Assembly: GCA_905250115.1 (NCBI GenBank)
Contig: CAJNOI010000078.1
Coordinates: 374,861-438,860 of the forward strand
Direction of reading: 5' to 3'
From: Adineta steineri
Lineage: Eukaryota; Rotifera; Eurotatoria; Adinetida; Adinetidae
Length of the DNA stretch: 64,000 nucleotides
The first letter of the stretch is position 1; the number at the start of each line of letters is the position of its first letter. The notes below the pieces were generated by a model, which was given only the letters and a program-made list of their open reading frames with translations, had not been told where the DNA came from and searched no databases. Positions 10,545-19,295 of the stretch are shown in pieces. Both the position numbers and the translations under genes were made by a program.

Positions 10545-12563
10545 ATGAGAGTATCTATTTATAGATTATCTAAAGGATCATTCTCATTTTTATCTCCGTC
10601 TGTAGTTCTGTCTAGCCGACGCCGAACAATGGGACAATCAACTTCCAGCCATTCCTTTATCAACATGCTCTTCCTTAACTTTATCGTGCTGACTCTCTTC
10701 GTAGCCGAGGCTTCCGGTAGAGACGTTGTGAAGGGCACCGACATTCCACCACCTCCTGAACCTGAGCCGATCACCATCACCGAACTTCCGCTTCCACCTG
10801 TTACTTCCAACGACGCCGAGGGTGGTTGCACTTTCGATGTCAATCCACACGGGACTGGCTGCATAGGTCAAGCTTGGACGGAATTCCAATCAGGAGCTTT
10901 CTTACCAGATGGCCTTCACGTCACGGTCACGGTCACTTTTACCGGCGCTCCGGCAGCGCCTGATTCGGCTAGTATCTTTACTGGTGTGCAATTAATTCTA
11001 GTGAAGATCGATGGTAGTACATTTTCTAACGGTGATGCATGGAAATGTATCACTTGTGGTGTGCCAGAGAAAAATACGGTCGGACGCTCGTTGACGATGG
11101 ACTACCCTCAAACCTTCGTTGACGGCAAACGCCTCTTGGTCGGTACGAACATCATTGAATGTACTAGTAATCTCATCAACGCTGCGTGTACTCCAGATCA
11201 AGTTCACATCTACCCTATTCGTTGGAATACGACGACGAACGCTACTGGACCTGGTGGCAATATTCGTGAGCTGCGCATACATCCGGACAACGTACACTTG
11301 GGTTTTAACGCTTTTACAATCATTAACGGCAAAATGGGTCAGTATGGCTATATGGGAAGATTGCAATTCAATCCCTTTCCGACTTGGGGTACGCCTCTAT
11401 CTCCTCGTTATGATCTTGTCAATGTCTATCGACTGTACGATCCTTCAGCCCTTCAACCTATCACTGTGGATCGGGACAACAGCAGTCTACTTCACATCAA
11501 TCCTCAGTCTATTGTGGTTGGTGAACTACGTGGCTTTGGTGGAACTGGTCGAGAGGTCACTTACATTGGCTACCCAGTCGAATCCTCCAATATTGATGTG
11601 TTTGCCGCTGATCTCACCACAGGCAAAGTCCGCCGACTTACAAGCCATCCAGAATACGTTGATCCGTTAGACATCTCCCCTGACGATCAGTGGACGGTTG
11701 TCATGGACACTAGGGGATCTGGACGACAGATGTTTATGGCTGGTATGCGAGGAATCCCTCCATTGACCGACATAGTCAGCTCCAGCGCTGCGTCTTCAAC
11801 TCGTAACAACGGACCACGCCGATTCTTCCAGCCCTATTTGATTGACTACTACGGCGATCGAAATGCTTATTTTGGCCAAAAGATTAATGCAGCCGGAGAT
11901 CGAAGCCCAGGTAGCATCAATGATCCGGAGTGGAATGGCATGGCTGATCCAAAGTGGTCGCCCGATGGCACTCGCATCGTCTACTGGCAATCTCACACTG
12001 TTCCACCAGCATGCGGCGGAATCAATCCATTAGTGTGCTACAACTCCACTGCGCCCGGTGGTCGGCATTATCGTTTGATGCTTGCCCATCTCATCAGCCG
12101 TACACCACTCAAACCTCAAGTAGTCGAACCAATTTCTGACGTCGTTCCTTGGGGAGTGAAGTATGAGCCTGGTAGTTCAATTCCCGCACTGGCCTACCCG
12201 CCGGCGGGCAAGTATGTCCTCCTTGGAAAGCATTCCGGTTGGGCCAACGTGACGCTTATCAACAACAACGCCGGAACAATGATTGGAACTGTATCGGTGG
12301 TCTACCATGACTTTTCCGACGATGGACTCAATATCCTCACGGGATCCGAAGAGGTCAGGATGAACAGCCCAAGTCCTACGGTCACCGAAGTCGACTGGTT
12401 TTCGGACCTTGTTCAGACGGGACCGAACAATAGCAAGAAAACTACAAGTCCCGATGGTTTTCATCTTTCTATTGATGTATTGATAAACATCTTCGATGCC
12501 ACTGGGACTTTGACCACTACTATCAATGGTACCACCTACTATCAACCAGCAAATGGAACGTAA
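10545..12563 (+). CDS. Secreted TolB/PD40-type beta-propeller enzyme, resembles fungal saponin hydrolases
   Basis: Intronless frame of 672 codons. The likelier start is the internal ATG at 10629 (MGQSTSS), because it directly precedes a signal peptide (hydrophobic FLNFIVLTLFVAEASG). After a Pro-rich spacer the mature protein has propeller-like repeats with PD40 signatures: DISPDDQW near residue 376 and DPKWSPDGTRIVYW near residue 468. There are many N-glycosylation sequons. The overall text, including the CITCGVP and TNIIEC segments, resembles from memory fungal secreted saponin hydrolase-like proteins (glycone-releasing enzymes); I could not check this. GC content and C/G-ending codons are clearly higher than in neighbouring genes, and it has no intron in the coding region, which suggests horizontal acquisition. 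It has a eukaryotic TATA promoter and probably a leader intron, so it looks domesticated. Substrate is unknown. Confidence 0.75.
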   Translation: MRVSIYRLSKGSFSFLSPSVVLSSRRRTMGQSTSSHSFINMLFLNFIVLTLFVAEASGRDVVKGTDIPPPPEPEPITITELPLPPVTSNDAEGGCTFDVNPHGTGCIGQAWTEFQSGAFLPDGLHVTVTVTFTGAPAAPDSASIFTGVQLILVKIDGSTFSNGDAWKCITCGVPEKNTVGRSLTMDYPQTFVDGKRLLVGTNIIECTSNLINAACTPDQVHIYPIRWNTTTNATGPGGNIRELRIHPDNVHLGFNAFTIINGKMGQYGYMGRLQFNPFPTWGTPLSPRYDLVNVYRLYDPSALQPITVDRDNSSLLHINPQSIVVGELRGFGGTGREVTYIGYPVESSNIDVFAADLTTGKVRRLTSHPEYVDPLDISPDDQWTVVMDTRGSGRQMFMAGMRGIPPLTDIVSSSAASSTRNNGPRRFFQPYLIDYYGDRNAYFGQKINAAGDRSPGSINDPEWNGMADPKWSPDGTRIVYWQSHTVPPACGGINPLVCYNSTAPGGRHYRLMLAHLISRTPLKPQVVEPISDVVPWGVKYEPGSSIPALAYPPAGKYVLLGKHSGWANVTLINNNAGTMIGTVSVVYHDFSDDGLNILTGSEEVRMNSPSPTVTEVDWFSDLVQTGPNNSKKTTSPDGFHLSIDVLINIFDATGTLTTTINGTTYYQPANGT

Positions 12564-12935
12564 TAGAACGGGAGCTAGTGATCCAGCTTTTAAAAATGTA
12601 CACTTTACGGGCAGTCGTTGTCGTTCTTTTATAATGACTTTTATTTTAATGAGCAATAAGGATGGGTGTGGGTGGCTATTCCTCTTATGTCACATTCACA
12701 CTCACACTCTCAAGATTTACTTTATTTCTTTGTCTTTATTTTTCAAAATAAAGATAAAGTTTTTCGTTATTTTATTCTTTATTATAAAGTAATATAAAAA
12801 TAAAATAACGTTCCTACTCGTTTTCTTCGTCAGAAAAAAACGAGCGAGGAGCGTTAAGCGCTCTTTTGAATGACTGAAGAACAACACAAGAAGGAAAAGA
12901 ACGCGCAGCAGTAGCAGTAAGATTAACATCATACA
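12564..12935. other. 3' flank of the propeller gene and intergenic
   Basis: Contains inverted-repeat element b. After it lies AT-rich sequence with several AATAAA-like signals (near 12746 and 12776). The antisense frame 12177-12656 is a shadow of the propeller gene. Confidence 0.4.
12660..12716. repeat. TG/CA inverted-repeat element b
   Basis: Left arm GATGGGTGTGGGTGG, right arm CACATTCACACTCACACT ending CTCAAG. It lies about 97 bases after the stop codon of the propeller gene, so it may be in the 3' UTR. Confidence 0.65.
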
Positions 12936-13142
12936 GCGTCACAAATCGTACACGACAACAAGAATAGGCAACACATCAGCGATACCTTTTTCTTTTTCTT
13001 TTTCTTTTCATTCTTTCGTAGACATGCCTAAAAAAAGAACGAGAACGAGAAGAACCACACTGTATACTCCGCGTCCATCCTTTGCTAGTTTTATTTTTTC
13101 GTCAGGTTTATTTTTTTGCACTCACAATAACAACCATTGATT
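12936..13142 (+). promoter_or_regulatory. Promoter and leader exon of the nuclear-receptor gene, related to the upstream gene's promoter
   Basis: CACAAATCGTACACGACAACA at 12940 matches the 53-bp repeat anchor upstream of 10545. It is followed by a CTTTTT-rich run, a degenerate TATA (CCTAAAAAAAGAACG) and GAAGAACCACA at 13049. Anchor-to-GAAGAACCACA distance is about 109 bases here and 111 in the first copy. A donor TT|GTAAGT follows at 13143, with acceptor TTGCAG ending 13434. Confidence 0.55.
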
Positions 13143-13461
13143 GTAAGTGATGACGGTTGTCTTCAGTTTAGTTTTTCAGCTGCTTTAAAAAGGAACAAAG
13201 CACATCCACTCACACCCTGTTAGAACCTGCTAGATCCTTTATGGATTTCTACGTTTGTGTATAGGCTCTTACATCTTTATAACCCCTATAAATATATCTT
13301 TCTGAAATATATAGTAGTTTTGAATTATTTTATAGTTTAAAACCGTCATAGACTCTTCCCCCTCTAAGATTTGTAAAAGGAGATGTCTACACAGTCTAAC
13401 TAGATTACTTCTATTTTCTTTCTAACCATTGCAGAAGTGACAATACAAACAAACAGACAAA

Positions 13462-15223
13462 ATGAGCAGCACCAGCACGAGAGAAATGTGCCATAAAGCC
13501 AAGATGGTATTGATAATAACTTCGGATGAATCTCTTATACAACAGTGTACATTAAATGAACAAAATAGCTCGTCAACTCAAGTGTTTGATCTAAGAAATG
13601 ATGGACAAATAACAGCTTTTCACACACGCGTTGACATCGATCAAGTAAGCAATGTATTTATTGATTCTGGAAAGAAGGAAGCTACGGGTGTAGATATGGG
13701 TGAATGTGAAATTGATTCAATTTTCACACCCACACTCACCCATCCTCAAGTTATAAGTGTCAGTTTTCCATGGAAGAAAAAACTATCCCATGAGAATACT
13801 TGTAGCTCGCGATCAATTTTTCCACTCCAATTGGATCGTTTGACGCGAAGTCTTTCTTTTTCAAAAAATATAACATTCTACATTTTCTTCTTGTATCGTT
13901 TTTCAACAAGGATCCCTTTGTTTGCTCTTGTATTTTTTTTTCAGAGTGGCAAAGAGGACCTTCTACATCGAAAAGAGACAGCACTAAATTCACCTTTGAA
14001 ACAACAACAAAGAAGAAAAAGAAGAAAAGATGCACGTGATACAATATGTGTTGTATGTGGTGCTGAAGCAATTGGTTTTAATTATGATGCGCTCACATGC
14101 GGATCGTGTAAAATATTCTTTTGGAGAAACGCCGATGAGCCATCCGTAAGTGTTTCTTCATATACTAGGTACTCCTTCTAACTGCTGCTTTTTCTTTCAA
14201 AACAAAAAACGAAAACAGAAAACTCACCGTTGTGTACAAGGCGATAGCAAGTGTCCCGCGAGTAAAATAAAAATGTGTCCATCATGCCGGCTGAAATGCT
14301 CTTTCAACATGGGAATGAAAAAAGAATGTTTCTTAAAAACCAAAGATGCAAAGAAAGAAAGCCTTAGCAGCAGTCATATAACCTTGACTTCGTCTGCGTC
14401 ACCCTCGAAAGAAAAAGGGTTACACGACATGCTTCATACTGATGTGAGTACTTTCTCATTAAGTTTATCTTACATTTCTTGTAGTTCGATTGATATGTAG
14501 GTATTAACCTTGGAAGATTGGCTAAAACTTCAATCTCTTCAGTTATCTTTTACGCCCTTACATGATAATTGTCAGGAAACGATTGCTGCAAACTTCGAAG
14601 ATAACATAACGCGTGCATTCTCATGGCCCACTAGGGCTAATGCGCATGTAACAAGATTAATTGCTTTTTGTAGACAAACAGAAGAATTTGAATATTTGAC
14701 AAATGAAGATCGATTTACATTGATCAAATACAATATGCTCAATTTATTACCCCTGTACACATGTCTCTATTTGGATATGTATAGAATCGATATTGATATG
14801 GAGAAGATACGTCATAGTTATCGTGATTCTCTTGGTGTAGATGGTATACATGAGGACTTTACTGCACTTCTTCATTCTCTATTTCGTGCTACTGAACGAG
14901 ATCCCGTTCTCCTACATTTACTCATCGCGATCATTCTTTTTTCAAAAGGCATGTCAGCCATTGATCAAGAGCCACCACTTATAGATCCAATGGCGGTAAA
15001 TAGAGCACAAGAGCACTATGTTCGCCTTACTTGGAATTATCTTACAGAAAAATATGGTTCTATTCAAACAGCGAGCCGTTTCACGCAGTTATTTTATCAA
15101 ATACTCTGTATTCAAAAATTGACTCAGAAATCACATTTCTATATGCAAAAGAAACATTGGACACCTCAAACTGCCGAACAAATTAGTCCCCTTATACAAT
15201 CGGTGTTGCACATATACCCGTGA
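13462..15223 (+). CDS. Divergent nuclear hormone receptor, 443 aa
   Basis: Four in-phase exons: 13462-13644, 13945-14145, 14219-14443, 14501-15223. The 300-base first intron is also open in frame, but it has a textbook donor (CAA|GTAAGC), a pyrimidine-rich acceptor and an inverted-repeat element inside. Residues about 96-160 are a C4 zinc-finger DNA-binding domain. Finger one has normal spacing (CVVC, 13 residues, CGSC) with P-box CGSCKIFF, of the glucocorticoid-receptor type rather than EGCKGFF. Finger two reads C-x6-C-x7-C-x2-C (HRCVQGDSKC ... CPSC) instead of the usual x5/x9/x2. A hinge and a helical ligand-binding domain follow (LTNEDRFTLIKYN; LLHLLIAIILFSKGM). I infer a ligand-regulated transcription factor. 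Subfamily is not assignable by eye. Confidence 0.85.
13685..13750. repeat. TG/CA inverted-repeat element c (in an intron)
   Basis: Left arm GGGTGTAGATATGGGTGAATG, loop ATTGATTCAAT, right arm CACACCCACACTCACCCATC ending CCTCAAG. ATGGGTGA(A/G)TGTG pairs between the arms. It sits inside the inferred first coding intron of the nuclear-receptor gene. Confidence 0.7.
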
Positions 15224-15699
15224 AGAACAGGAGTACTATCGTTTTCTTTGTTCTGATGAAAGAGTATCAGTGTATGTGTATGCTACCTCGTTGAAGATGC
15301 ATAGCTGTACAACTCAGTTGGTTTATATATTCAGGGGTAATCATTGTACATTTTATAATTTTTGGAAAGTGAAAATAAGCGTACGTTGTTTTAAATGAAA
15401 ACTAGTGAAAAAAAGAGCATGATAGGAAAAAACTACCATCTTGAAGGTGTGGATGCAGGTTTAGGTAAATGAAAGATGAATTCATATCCACATCCATACC
15501 CACACCTTCAAGTTTAAATACCTACAATCAATTACTATCTTATCTGATTTATGTTTTAACTAGATATAGATTATTATATCATATTAGATCTTTTTATTTC
15601 AAACATTTGAATTTATTTTTATTTGTTAGAGCGACAGTTATTTATATATAAATCAAGTGCTTTTCATACATATTTACACGTCAACAAAACTTTACATTA
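15224..15699. other. Intergenic between convergent genes
   Basis: 3' flanks of the nuclear receptor (plus) and TFIIE-alpha (minus). It contains inverted-repeat element d; otherwise nothing. Confidence 0.5.
15440..15512. repeat. TG/CA inverted-repeat element d
   Basis: The best-preserved member, 73 bases. It has perfect 13-base terminal inverted repeats CTTGAAGGTGTGG / CCACACCTTCAAG (with one interior shift), then further pairing TTCAT/ATGAA around a 7-base centre. It defines the ends of the family. Confidence 0.75.
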
Positions 15700-17136
15700 T
15701 TATTGTGAATTAGTCGTTTTAGCCATTTGTATAGATGTTCGTGGGCTTATATAATCTGCCATTGTTGTTAATGTTAAGATTTTTCCTCTTCGTGATTCAT
15801 GCATAAGTAACATTTGTTTAATATCATTTAAACTTGGTGATTTTACTAATTTTTGATTGGATAATTGACGTGAAATACCTGATGGCTTTGTTGTTGAATT
15901 TAATGATAGATTATTTAATCGATGATGTTCTTCATCATGATCAGTATGAACTGTTGAATGAATAAACCATTCAGGTAATGTTTTAGGTTCAGATGGAACC
16001 TTTTTACTAGCTAATTTCATTTTTAATGATAATGATTGTGTTGTAACTTCAGCTGTTGATTGAACGGGCTTATTAGATTTTCTTCCTAGCTTACCAGAAT
16101 CACGTGATGATCCTATTAATGAATATGTATTACTTGTTCCATCAATATCCATTTGTGAATAATAATCATCATCATCATCATCATCTCTTTCAATAACAAT
16201 TTGTATTTCATGATTAACTGCTGTTGTACGATCAAATACATTAGATGCATGCGAACGATTAGTATTTGCTAATGTTCCTTCTCTATTAGCAGAATGATTT
16301 GATGATAGTAAAGAAGAATTTCCATTTTGTTGAAACAAATCGTGGTCGGAAGAATCTTTCATCTGTTGTTCATTTTTTATAATGTTATCAATTTGTTTAA
16401 GTGCTTTATATATTGGCTTCATTTGTTCATTAAATAAACTTACACTAATCGTTTGTCGATTTGTTGTATCGTTTGTTTCAACATCTTCATGTACAACACC
16501 ACCACATAACAAACATATTAATGTATCCTGTGTTAAATCGTATAATTTTCCAATATCTAATTCTGTATATTCTTTTGCACATTGTTCACATTCATAATTT
16601 GTTTGTTTATATGTTTGTTGTCGTTCAAAATTTTCTACATGCATTCGCATATGTATTAAACGATATCGAACAACATTAATAAATGTTTCTCTATCAAATT
16701 TATAATAATATTGATCTTGACTACGTCGACCAGTTGTACCATCATTAGATTCAAGACGATGATCTTCTATAATAAATTTATCACGTTTAAATTCTTGAAT
16801 ATATCCACGAACTACTTTAGGATCTAAACATAAACGATCAGCTAAATCTTGTTGTTTTATTTTTTTATGATGATAAATATATTCAATAACAAGAGATTTT
16901 GGAACTTCATAAAATGTACGCATTATAAAACGAATTAATGCTCGAAGTATTGCTTGTGGATCATTTGTATCATAAACTGGAAGAGATACATCACTGGATG
17001 AAGAAGTTTTATGTGGATTAGGTTTTGTTGGTAGAGGGAGAGAAGAATTCATATTTGAAAACGAACCACCAGCTGATGCAGTCGACGACATGTCGTTTTC
17101 GATTGTATTTAGATCGGCAAAGGCTATAGTTAACAA
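15700..17136 (-). CDS. GTF2E1: Transcription initiation factor IIE subunit alpha
   Basis: Single minus-strand frame. The likely start is Met16 (17091), after a 5' acceptor TATAG near 17125, giving 463 residues. Residues about 60-140 form the TFE/IIEalpha winged helix (AILRALIRFIMRTFYEVPK; LADRLCLDPKVVRGYIQEFK; DKFIIEDHR). YYYKFDRETFINVVRYRL follows, then a zinc ribbon with Cys pairs CEQC and CLLCGG, and the conserved LFNEQMKPIY segment. The rest is low-complexity and acidic (poly-Asp near the middle), as in other TFIIE-alpha C-terminal halves. TFIIE recruits and regulates TFIIH at RNA polymerase II promoters. It is convergent with the nuclear receptor. Confidence 0.93.
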   Translation of the reverse strand: MLTIAFADLNTIENDMSSTASAGGSFSNMNSSLPLPTKPNPHKTSSSSDVSLPVYDTNDPQAILRALIRFIMRTFYEVPKSLVIEYIYHHKKIKQQDLADRLCLDPKVVRGYIQEFKRDKFIIEDHRLESNDGTTGRRSQDQYYYKFDRETFINVVRYRLIHMRMHVENFERQQTYKQTNYECEQCAKEYTELDIGKLYDLTQDTLICLLCGGVVHEDVETNDTTNRQTISVSLFNEQMKPIYKALKQIDNIIKNEQQMKDSSDHDLFQQNGNSSLLSSNHSANREGTLANTNRSHASNVFDRTTAVNHEIQIVIERDDDDDDDYYSQMDIDGTSNTYSLIGSSRDSGKLGRKSNKPVQSTAEVTTQSLSLKMKLASKKVPSEPKTLPEWFIHSTVHTDHDEEHHRLNNLSLNSTTKPSGISRQLSNQKLVKSPSLNDIKQMLLMHESRRGKILTLTTMADYISPRTSIQMAKTTNSQ

Positions 17137-19199
17137 AAGAAAAATGCAGAAGAATCCATGATTAGTAGAAAAATAAAAAATATAGTTATTTTATAAATGT
17201 TTCACGAAAACCTACATCTGTAATCTTTCGCACTTTAAGTAAAAACTAAAAGAATATGAAATAAGAGAACTATCGCTTATTCTGAAATTTGTTATCATTT
17301 TTATATTTTCGATCTATGCTCATATCTTTTCCATAGATATAATAAAGAAATAATTTGCCTATTCTTATGAAAAAATACATGAATATAAGTTAGAATTCGA
17401 ACGACAGTTGCTACTAAGTCATAGAAGAAACTGCATCTCCATATCTTTTTAAATTTATTATTCATTCAAGTTTTTCTTTCTTTAGTGATCTTCAAAATAT
17501 CTTCTATATATTTAAAGAAATAAAATTATACTTTACTATTTATCACGACTTAAGGTAAGATCAAAAAGAGAAATGCAAAATGAAATAATAGTTTATTTCA
17601 TCATATATAGTGATGTATTGGAATATTCCGTAGAACAAAAAGGTAATACATTACAGAAAAGAAAAGGAAAAAAACCCAGGTAAATAAAGTAAAATTCAAT
17701 GATGATGTCACTACATCACACTATTCAACGACAGTATTTAATAGAGAATTATTCGTTTATACCATATAAGTTGTGCAACTTCATTTTTAAAAACGAAATA
17801 TTTCTTACAAAATTCGTAAAAAACATGATTATAAAAATAACCAATAAAACTTTTTATATAAAAATCAATGCTTGCTCAGACAATTGTATTCTGATAGTCT
17901 ACAGATAAGGGTACAAATTATTCTTAAATAATTCGAATCATATGATAAAATTTATAAAAATTCAAGTAAACTACATATAAAGACGAATATTGAATTCGGT
18001 GTGTGTGGATGTGGGTGTATTTTTATTTCTTTACATCCACTCACACCCACACCCTCAACTTCAACGATTAAAACTGAGAAAAATTTCCTAGACTTTCTTT
18101 TCTAAAGTTTTGTTCTCTCCAATAAATTTGAATTTTAAATTCAAAATCACTACGATCAATGCAGGATTTGGAAAATCATCCGACTCAATAAAAATAATTC
18201 CATGTAAAATGCAAGTCACATACTCAGAATTGATTTGATAGATTTAATCATTACTTCTAAATTTACCTGATAATGAATCTGTGAGCAAGGTTCGAATCAC
18301 CTCGTAAGAAGCTCTGAACCAGTTTTTTCTTGTCAATAAAACTTACACCCTCATTCTCATTCTCAAAATTGTGTAGTTTTTCAGATAAAATAAGAACAAA
18401 TAATTGATACACAGAGATCACGACTGTGTTGTAACCTACCAAAAATGAGAAAAGTGGAAGCATCTATGTCCAAGACCAACTTAGTAAATCAATTTATAAC
18501 TTAATTAAAAACATTAACTGATAGTGATGTGCACCATTTATACAAAGAAATTTCATAAAAGCATTTTCTAATAAGCAAAGATCCTTTTTTATAATTAATC
18601 ATACATCCTGTTTTTGACTAAAATGGTACTGATAATTGATAGAAATAATTCAGCATCATCACAAACAAAAAGACTCTTACTTTTTATATTTAAGACTTCA
18701 AGATAGTTTTTTTACGTTGTCAAAAAATTCATATCAAGTATTTATCGTCAGTCTCTTTCGATAGAATATATTAGACGAACAAGAAATCAAAAAATTAGAC
18801 GAAGAGTCTTTGAGTTTGAAATTTCATTTTCTGCCTGTTTTTATTACATGTACAAGCGAAATATTCATTTTAGTGTAGAACATGCGCTCGAAATAACAAC
18901 CATGCTGTCATTAGTCATAGTTTGTGATCGATTGTTTGCTACATGTATTATGCTCGAGCAATTTTGCATTTTTTTCTCGCTGTATTGGTCGACCAATAGG
19001 ATCGAAATCGCGATTATCGTCGTTTGTCATTTCATACTCATCCCTTGTGATTACTTAGTCATTTCTCCCATGTCCCTTCGTATTTAACTTTTGCAGCTTA
19101 GAATTCTCTTTTATCGGTATTTTTTTTTCGTTCGTCGCTTATTTAACAAATGAATACGTTTTTAACCGTTTTTTTTAGGAAATTCCCCACTTTTTTTTT
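17137..19199. other. Intergenic, about 2 kb
   Basis: AT-rich DNA. Small frames at 17699-17908, 18263-18463 (minus) and 18848-19087 have no homology, splice logic or coding composition that I can see. It contains inverted-repeat element e and, towards the right, the presumed promoter of the ART-TPR gene. Confidence 0.45.
17998..18058. repeat. TG/CA inverted-repeat element e
   Basis: Left arm GGTGTGTGTGGATGTGGGTG, AT-rich loop, right arm ACATCCACTCACACCCACAC ending CCTCAA. GTGGATGT in the left arm pairs with ACATCCAC in the right. Confidence 0.7.
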
Positions 19200-19269
19200 G
19201 TACTTGGAGACACAGGTTGTTTTTTTCCAAGTACGTCGCTTTCAACAATAAATAACGCCGTAGCGGCGT
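19200..19269 (+). promoter_or_regulatory. Two hairpins in the 5' leader of the ART-TPR gene
   Basis: GTACTTGGA (19200-19208) pairs perfectly with TCCAAGTAC (19226-19234) across 17 bases. ACGCCG (19255-19260) pairs with CGGCGT (19264-19269) around a 3-base TAG loop. The second ends 26 bases before the ATG. Both are GC-rich relative to the surroundings and could affect leader-mRNA structure. Confidence 0.5.
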
Positions 19270-19295
19270 ACATCTAATCATTCACATATCTCAAA

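Noticed and set aside
11119-11670. Plus-strand 183-aa frame inside the propeller gene
   Set aside because: Overlapping alternate frame; open because of codon bias in the real gene, no domain.
12177-12656. Minus-strand 159-aa frame opposite the propeller gene
   Set aside because: Shadow of the GC-rich coding strand; the plus-strand frame has a signal peptide and PD40 motifs.
13645-13944. Continuous coding reading through the first nuclear-receptor intron
   Set aside because: The stretch has a strong donor and acceptor, contains an inverted-repeat element and encodes a Phe-rich hydrophobic string just before the acceptor. Removal keeps phase.
9081-18058. True telomere array
   Set aside because: Only short, imperfect GTGTGG-type words in inverted pairs; no long one-directional array that would mark a chromosome end.
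17699-19087. Small frames upstream of the ART-TPR gene
   Set aside because: No coding composition, no splice continuation and no recognisable motifs.
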